NCBI GenBank assembly: GCA_963989245.1
Contig: OZ022342.1
Location: forward strand, 19,543,868-19,607,867
Reading direction: 5' to 3'
DNA: 64,000 nucleotides
Source: Nansenia antarctica
Taxonomy: Eukaryota > Chordata > Actinopteri > Argentiniformes > Microstomatidae
A program made the position numbers and the translations under genes. Shown in pieces: positions 58,262-64,000 of this stretch; positions within the stretch are counted from its first letter, which is position 1; every line of letters begins with the position of its first letter. The notes below the pieces were generated by a model. It had not been told where the DNA came from, searched no databases, and was given only the letters and a program-made list of their open reading frames with translations.

Positions 58262-58950
58262 AGCTACAGTTAAATAAGGAAAAATATAGGCACACAAAAC
58301 AGAGAGACTGACACGTTGAGACATGATAAATCCAAATCTGCTGGGACAGAGCATGGGTTAATGGTAGAGTCGAAATAACCTGCTCTGAGTGAATATGTGA
58401 TGACGACATCAAACTGAAGCCCAAATCCCTGAATCATCAGAAATACAGCAGGACTCTTCCTAAAGTCTTCCGTTATGACACTAATGCAGTATGAATGCTG
58501 AGCTGGGTGAAGGAACTACACTGTGCAACTGGGAACAGAACCACGAGACACAGACCCACAAGCATACACACAGTCATCAAAGGAACAAATCAAATCTGAC
58601 ACTGTCAGAATGTACCACTGTCAAAAGGTACCAGATAAAATTAAACTAGAATATGACAGCAAAGCTATAATATGACAACAATAAACGACTTCAGCAAACT
58701 CAATGATATATTGATGAACCACAGCTTTCCATGTGACATACATACACAACAAAGACTAGTGGTGTGATGTGATCCCAATGCATCATGCATATATAATGTA
58801 AAACAAAGTGAACTGTGTCAACATAACCAATTGCAAAGCCTAAAGATTAAAGCATAATCTGAGAGGGTGTCAGGTTGTGAGGCTGTCCTAGTGGGGTACC
58901 ATGACCTGCCAGTCATTTAAATGAAAGTATGAGGTAAAAAAATGACGCAC
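56481..58950 (-). other. Alpha intron between the AC2-like variable exon and CE1
   Basis: No other exon is seen. It contains a CATCAT/CTTCTT patch near 57168-57200 and a (CA)n run of about 26 units at 58203-58256. Confidence 0.65.
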
Positions 58951-61485
58951 CTCTGGACAGATTTGCATCCCTGAAGCGTCAGGCATGCTCAGTCTCCTTA
59001 CAAACCCGCTCCCGCCCGTGAAGAAGCGCTCGGAGCCCCAGGTGCCGCTGATGGGCCGGCCTGTGTTGTAGAACATGAAGGTGTCACTGCCCGACGTGGC
59101 GGTCAGGCACGTCTTGTAGCAGTACGTCTTGGTCAGGGAGCCGTTCCCACGCACCTCAATGTAGTGCGGCTCCACCTTGAGGTCTCTCCGCATCATCACA
59201 CTGTTGTTGGCTTGTGACCCACCTCCACCACCACCGCCACCTCCAGCGACACTGGTGTTCCCGCCGTCCGAGACGGTCTTCTGAGAAACACAACAGGGGG
59301 AGCAGGACCCAGGCTGGGTGCAGTAGGCATGGCAACGCACGATGGCCAGGACCACCACAGTCACCAGGAACACAAAGGTGGTGGCGCTCAGGGCCACGAT
59401 GAGATAGAGCGTCACGTTGGAGAAGAGCAGTGTACTGTGGGGTCGGATGACCCTCTTGGGGTCAGGGATCACCTTGGGTGGCACCTCCATGACGGCCACG
59501 TTGACAGTGACAGAAGAGGAGAGCGGTGGCTGGCCATGGTCCCGCACCATCACGACCAGGCTGAAGGAGGTGGAGTTGTCCTCCAAGACCCGGCGTGTGG
59601 TCCGAACCTCCCCTGTGTGCTCATGTACCTTGAACAGGTCCAGATCCGTGGCCTGCTCCAACATATAGATCAGCCAAGCATTGGGACCTGCGTCTGCATC
59701 GTACGCCACCACCTTGGTCACCAGGGCGCCGGGCTCAGCGTTCTTCAGCACCGTCTCTGTGGAGCGTGTGCCGTTGCCCGCCGGGTTCACTATCTCTGGC
59801 ACATGGTCATTCTGATCCATGATGTAGATGTAGACAGTGGCCACCCGGCTGAGCGGCGGGATACCCCCATCCTGAGCTTTGACCTGGAAGTGGAACTCCC
59901 TGAGTGACTCGTAGTCAAAGGCGCGCAGGGCGTAGGCCTCTCCTGTGTCGGCTTTCACAGACACGTAGGAGGTGACTGGGATGCCATGGTTGTTGTCGTT
60001 GAGGACGGTGTAGGTGATGCGGGCGTTCTCGTTGACATCTGCGTCCTGGGCTTTCACGGTGCACAGAGAGGCACCAGGGGCATTGTTCTCCGTCACATAG
60101 ACAGTGTATGAGGTCTGCTCAAAACGTGGTGGATTGTCATTGACATCAGCCACATCCACCTGTATGGTCTTTTGGGAGGAGAGGGGCGGGGTGCCGCCAT
60201 CGGTGGCACTGAGCGTGACATTGTAGGCCGCAGTGGTCTCACGGTCCAGGAAGGCAGAGGTGACTAGGGTGTAGTAGTTTCTGAAGGACTTAATCTTGAA
60301 AGGAAGGCCAGGGGGGATCTCCAGGCTTACCTGTTTGTTGGGGCCAGAGTCCCTATCTGTCACACTAATTAGGGCCACGACAGTGTCAGCGCGGGCATCC
60401 TCCCTCACTGGGCTGGACAGAGAGGACAACACTATCTCAGGGACATTGTCATTCACATCCATCACCTCCACCACCACCTTACAGTGTGCAGCCACAGCAC
60501 CAGGGCCCTTATCCATAGCCTGGATGTACATCTCATATGAGATGGTCTCCTCATAGTCCACATTGCTTTTCACTCTGATCTCACCTGTGTTGGTGTCCAT
60601 GGTGAACATCTGTCTCACTCTCTCTGGAGTGTAGCTGCTGAAAGAGTAATACACCTCCCCATTGGTACCCTCATCGGGGTCTGTGGTGTTCAATTTGATG
60701 ACCAGTGTGTCTTTTGGTGAGTTTTCCAACAATTTGACTTTATAAACTGAGCTGTCAAATACAGGGACATTGTCATTAGCGTCTAGGACTCTTACGTTAA
60801 TTTTTGCGGTGCCGGTTTTAGCTGGTGTTCCGCCGTCCGCAGCAGTCAGAATTAATTGGTGGTAGCCTGTCTGTTCGCGATCAAGGGGCTTTTTAAGAAC
60901 GAGCTCGATGTGCTTGCTGTTGAGGGAGGGTTTGTTGGAATCCAGTGCGAAGTGTTCATTTGGGCTGAGTCGATACAGGCGAACTGAATTGGATCCTGCG
61001 TCCGGATCCTGGGCGTTCTCGATGGGGAAACGAGAACCTGGTAACGCCGATTCTGTAATTTCCAATTGATACTCGTCTCTAGGGAACTGCGGCGCATTGT
61101 CATTCACATCCACAATCTCCACCTCCACATTGTGCACCTCAGAGGGGTTTTCAAAAAGCACCTCAAAATTTAAAAGGCAGGTGCTGCTCAAATCACACAG
61201 GGTCTCTCTGTCGATTCTCTCATTGGTAAACAATTTTCCGTTTTTGGGGTTGACATCCACATATCGTTTTCCACTGTTGGAGGTTACCTTTATCTTTCGA
61301 GTGGATAGCTTTCGAATATCCAAACCCAAGTCCTGCACGAGATCCCCAACCGCTGCTCCATTTTCTAATTCCTCCGGAATGGAGTATCGTAATTGTCCAA
61401 ATGAAAGGCCACAACATAAGAAAAATACAAAAAAGGAAAGAGGCACATTGTTTCCTATACAGTTACATATCCCCGCAACAGCCAT
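58951..61485 (-). CDS. pcdhac2: PCDHAC2-like alpha protocadherin variable exon
   Basis: The exon has 845 codons, phase-0 donor CCAGAG|GTGCGT. The signal peptide is about 1-30 (ends CCGLSFG, then QLRYSIPEELENG). Six cadherin repeats span about 31-680 with VDVNDN/DANDN linkers and LDRE motifs. The membrane segment is about 692-716, followed by cysteine-rich YCTQPGSCSPCC, a polyglycine run (749-756) and EPHYIEVRGNGSLTKTYCYK with SGSDTFMFYNTG. That last block is the distinctive C2-type alpha tail and, with QLRYS and YSFSSYTPERVRQMF, supports AC2 identity. It lies immediately upstream of the alpha constant exons, as AC2 does in mammals. In mammals AC2 is expressed constitutively, strongly in serotonergic neurons, and lacks the CSE; no CSE is seen upstream here either. 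GC content is higher than in the gamma exons. Confidence 0.93.
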
Positions 61486-61755
61486 TGCAAGCTCATAGGA
61501 TCCGCAGACGGATTGAATAGGCTACAGCTTTCCGCCTTTTTAGCTTGCAATATCTCGCCTCCCACCACCGCATTAAAATGGGCTAATTGGTTTCACGTCA
61601 GGTGCAAGAGAGACATGCACGTCCATTCCGTTATCTGTGTAGACGGATACTTCTTCAATGTATCCATGTTTCCTTTGTCCGTGCTTTTTCTCTCTCCTCT
61701 GCGCGCGGCTGACGGGTGTGTTTCCCTGCCACTGGTGCTGTGTGTCTCGCACGCT

Positions 61756-61793
<38 letters not shown>

Positions 61794-63254
61794 CTCCGTC
61801 CCCACTGGCGCAACGGCCCCCTCCCTCCCCATCCATTTCTCCTCTTCTCTCTCTTTCTCCTTCCACTGCTCTGTGTGATGGTGTCGGTACAGAGCAACGG
61901 GGGGAAAAGACGGCTGGTTGTAGCCTATTTCCAGCATCTTAAGAAAAAACCCCAGCGTCAAACCAAAATCCTCGCCTTGGAATGGAATCTGTGGCTTTGT
62001 GGAACTAACTGCATTCCGTAAATGATTTCAATGAAGACAGAATAACCAGCCCATCGATATAGCTGACAATTAATTTAGCTACTCTTAATATCATTTCAAT
62101 AACGGCATGCCTCCTGACCAATTATCCCCGATCCCCTTTTCACAATTACAGCACATTGTAATTACCGCGTGCTGTGAAGCAAAGGCCTGCAGCCAAGTAT
62201 GTCCTTTTTTAACACAGGTATCTCAAACAAGTGGCCTCCTTATGTGGATTAAACATGCCCTCCTTTGTTTGAATTGCAAACGATATGGCGACTTTCTCCC
62301 CTAAGGGGACAGTACACCTCCCTATTTGGGCAGGGCACACAACCGAACACGGGCATCGTGCTGACATTCGCAACCTTCTCTAACACAGGGATCGCTGTCA
62401 GTGCTCGACCCCAGAATGTCAGCTCAAATAACCTCATAGATGCCAGCGGTGGCCCCAATAAGCCAGACGTCTCATCCCCTCTATGTACAGTATCACCATG
62501 GTGCGGAACCTCCCGAGTGCTCTTGGTTGTCCTAGTTACGCATACCATCATCATCATCATCATCATCACTACATCATCATCATCATCATCATCATCACTA
62601 CATCATATCAACATGTAAACAGCTTGACAGGAGTCCTGGTAACTCTGGCGTGCATGCCCGAGGCGCGCTCCCCGTGCACACATCAACACAAACGGGAGTA
62701 AATGTATCCGTCTCTCTGAGACGGATGTCATGAACTTGTCTGTTTAGGCTGATGACTTGAGGCCTGAGCACAATAAGCAATGACTTGAATTATGCACGTA
62801 TCACGTGGCACTATCTCAGTTACAATCGACTTTTTTATTTGTGTTTTAATCCAGAATAGGTCACTGCGAAAACTAAGGCCTGGACTTCACGTATATGGAT
62901 ATTCTTTCCGCCAAGAGTGCGGAGTTCGATGCTCAAAGTTAAAAGACAACAATTGTCTCAACAACTCTCAGCTTCAACATGTATTCAACATTGCTAAATA
63001 TAATTAGATTCAATTAGACTATTACCATAGAAAACAATTATGGTTAGCCTAAAGTTCATATTTTCTAATTATATATTGATTATATTATTACATTTTGTTG
63101 CAGTGCACTGAAGCGGAATAAATTCAGGGGCGGCAATCCATCGCAAGTTGAGTCCTATAGCGTTAAGGAATCAGAATGCATTTGGACTGAAGGCGGTATG
63201 GTCGGTGCGCATTTCGTGGTATCTATCTGGCCATTAAACACGATTACTGTCTGT

Positions 63255-63288
<34 letters not shown>

Positions 63289-63680
63289 ATGTGACTCTGC
63301 AGAATGCAACATCCTCCTTATTAAAAGTTTCATGCATAATTGTACAACTGTTCCCAAATATGAGTCTATTACAGAAGCGTGTGTGTGCGTATGTGTGTTT
63401 GTCTCAGAGTGTGTGTGTGTGTGTGTGTGTGGAAGCGCACACGTGTCAATGTGAGGGAAGATCATTCTGTGAGAACCTGGGAAATTGGGTGAATTATTCC
63501 AGCAGTATGCAAGGACTGCAAACCACTGGTTCTGAGGAATCTAAAGCCTAATGATACTGGCTGACCAAGTCACCCAGCCCCCAACACTGGGTGGAGGAGG
63601 GGTGTAACCGGAGCCAGGCTCTCATATAATATCCATTCTAGATATCATATTACAGCACACAATGTCTCCTGGTGAGGACA
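61486..63680. other. Upstream region of the AC2-like exon
   Basis: No variable exon and no CGCT-type promoter element is seen. It holds a (CT)n run (61757-61790), an (ATC)n patch (62547-62602) and (TG)n runs (63262-63288, 63405-63432). Short reading frames here show no family signature. Confidence 0.55.
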
Positions 63681-63689
63681 TAGTACCAA

Positions 63690-63748
63690 GGAGGAGGAGG
63701 TCGAAATCAGAGGACGGGCTCATTGTAATGCAGGCAATGGAATGAGTA

Positions 63749-63799
<51 letters not shown>

Positions 63800-63870
63800 A
63801 TACCATTCCTCATGCCATTCCATGCATTGCAATGAGCAATGACCAGCCTCCCCTGGGACATACAGTATTA
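63690..63870. repeat. Possible palindromic MITE with (TG)n expansion in its centre
   Basis: GGCTCATTGTAATGCAGGCA on the left faces the inverted phrase TGCATTGCAATGAGC on the right, around a (TG)n tract at 63749-63797. The arms are imperfect. The look recalls a repeat common in salmonid-like fishes, but that is recollection and not proof. Confidence 0.35.
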
Positions 63871-64000
63871 TTGTTGGACTACAAAAGGGGAAAATAAGAT
63901 GATTGCAATTCACAGCAGGCCATTCCAGTTGGCACGAAACATAACTTGATGCAGGACCAAAACCTGCTGGTTTCATATCTGGGTTTTCATCTGTTGACGT

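Overview
The window is teleost fish genomic DNA. It carries the junction between the alpha and gamma parts of a clustered protocadherin locus, and every protocadherin exon lies on the minus strand. The evidence is vertebrate-type clustered protocadherin variable exons (uninterrupted exons of about 2.4 kb encoding signal peptide, six cadherin repeats, membrane segment and short tail), alpha constant exons with the lysine-rich tail, fish-type LINE, R2-like and Tc1-like mobile elements, and very dense dinucleotide microsatellites. The species cannot be named. A palindromic repeat near 63.7 kb faintly recalls elements common in salmonid-like fishes, which is only a hint.

Read in the direction of transcription (from high to low coordinate), the window first holds a PCDHAC2-like alpha variable exon (58951-61485). 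The three alpha constant exons follow: CE1 (55990-56048), CE2 (49915-50000) and CE3 (45284-45588). CE3 ends in the conserved lysine-rich cytoplasmic tail. As written, CE1 carries a one-base gain and a one-base loss that cancel in length but put a stop codon between them. The alpha introns are filled with microsatellites, two fold-back elements, a 224-bp repeat also found in the probable alpha 3' UTR, and a 5'-truncated LINE joined to a tRNA-derived SINE.

Between about 37 and 45 kb there are no variable exons, so no separate beta group is seen. Instead there is probable alpha 3' UTR, a minisatellite, microsatellites and a possible solo LTR. From 36847 down to 7454 come eight complete gamma-type variable exons (called I to B here), and a ninth (A) runs off the left edge at position 1. 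Each carries a CGCT-type conserved promoter element about 130-220 bp upstream of its ATG and ends at a phase-0 GAG|GT donor. These exons would splice to gamma constant exons lying beyond the left edge. Stochastic choice of one promoter per allele, giving each neuron its own cell-surface identity, is established for this family in mammals.

The gamma exons are strongly homogenised over EC5, EC6, the membrane segment and the tail, while EC1-EC4 vary. Exon G is a visible mosaic of exons B and E within the recognition domains. The intergenic blocks D-E, E-F and G-H are copies of one unit, and one copy contains a 552-bp Tc1-like fold-back insertion whose empty site is preserved in the other copies. 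Between exons A and B sits a plus-strand, apparently intact R2-type (restriction-like-endonuclease) retrotransposon with a 324-bp terminal direct repeat and a 169-bp target-site duplication.
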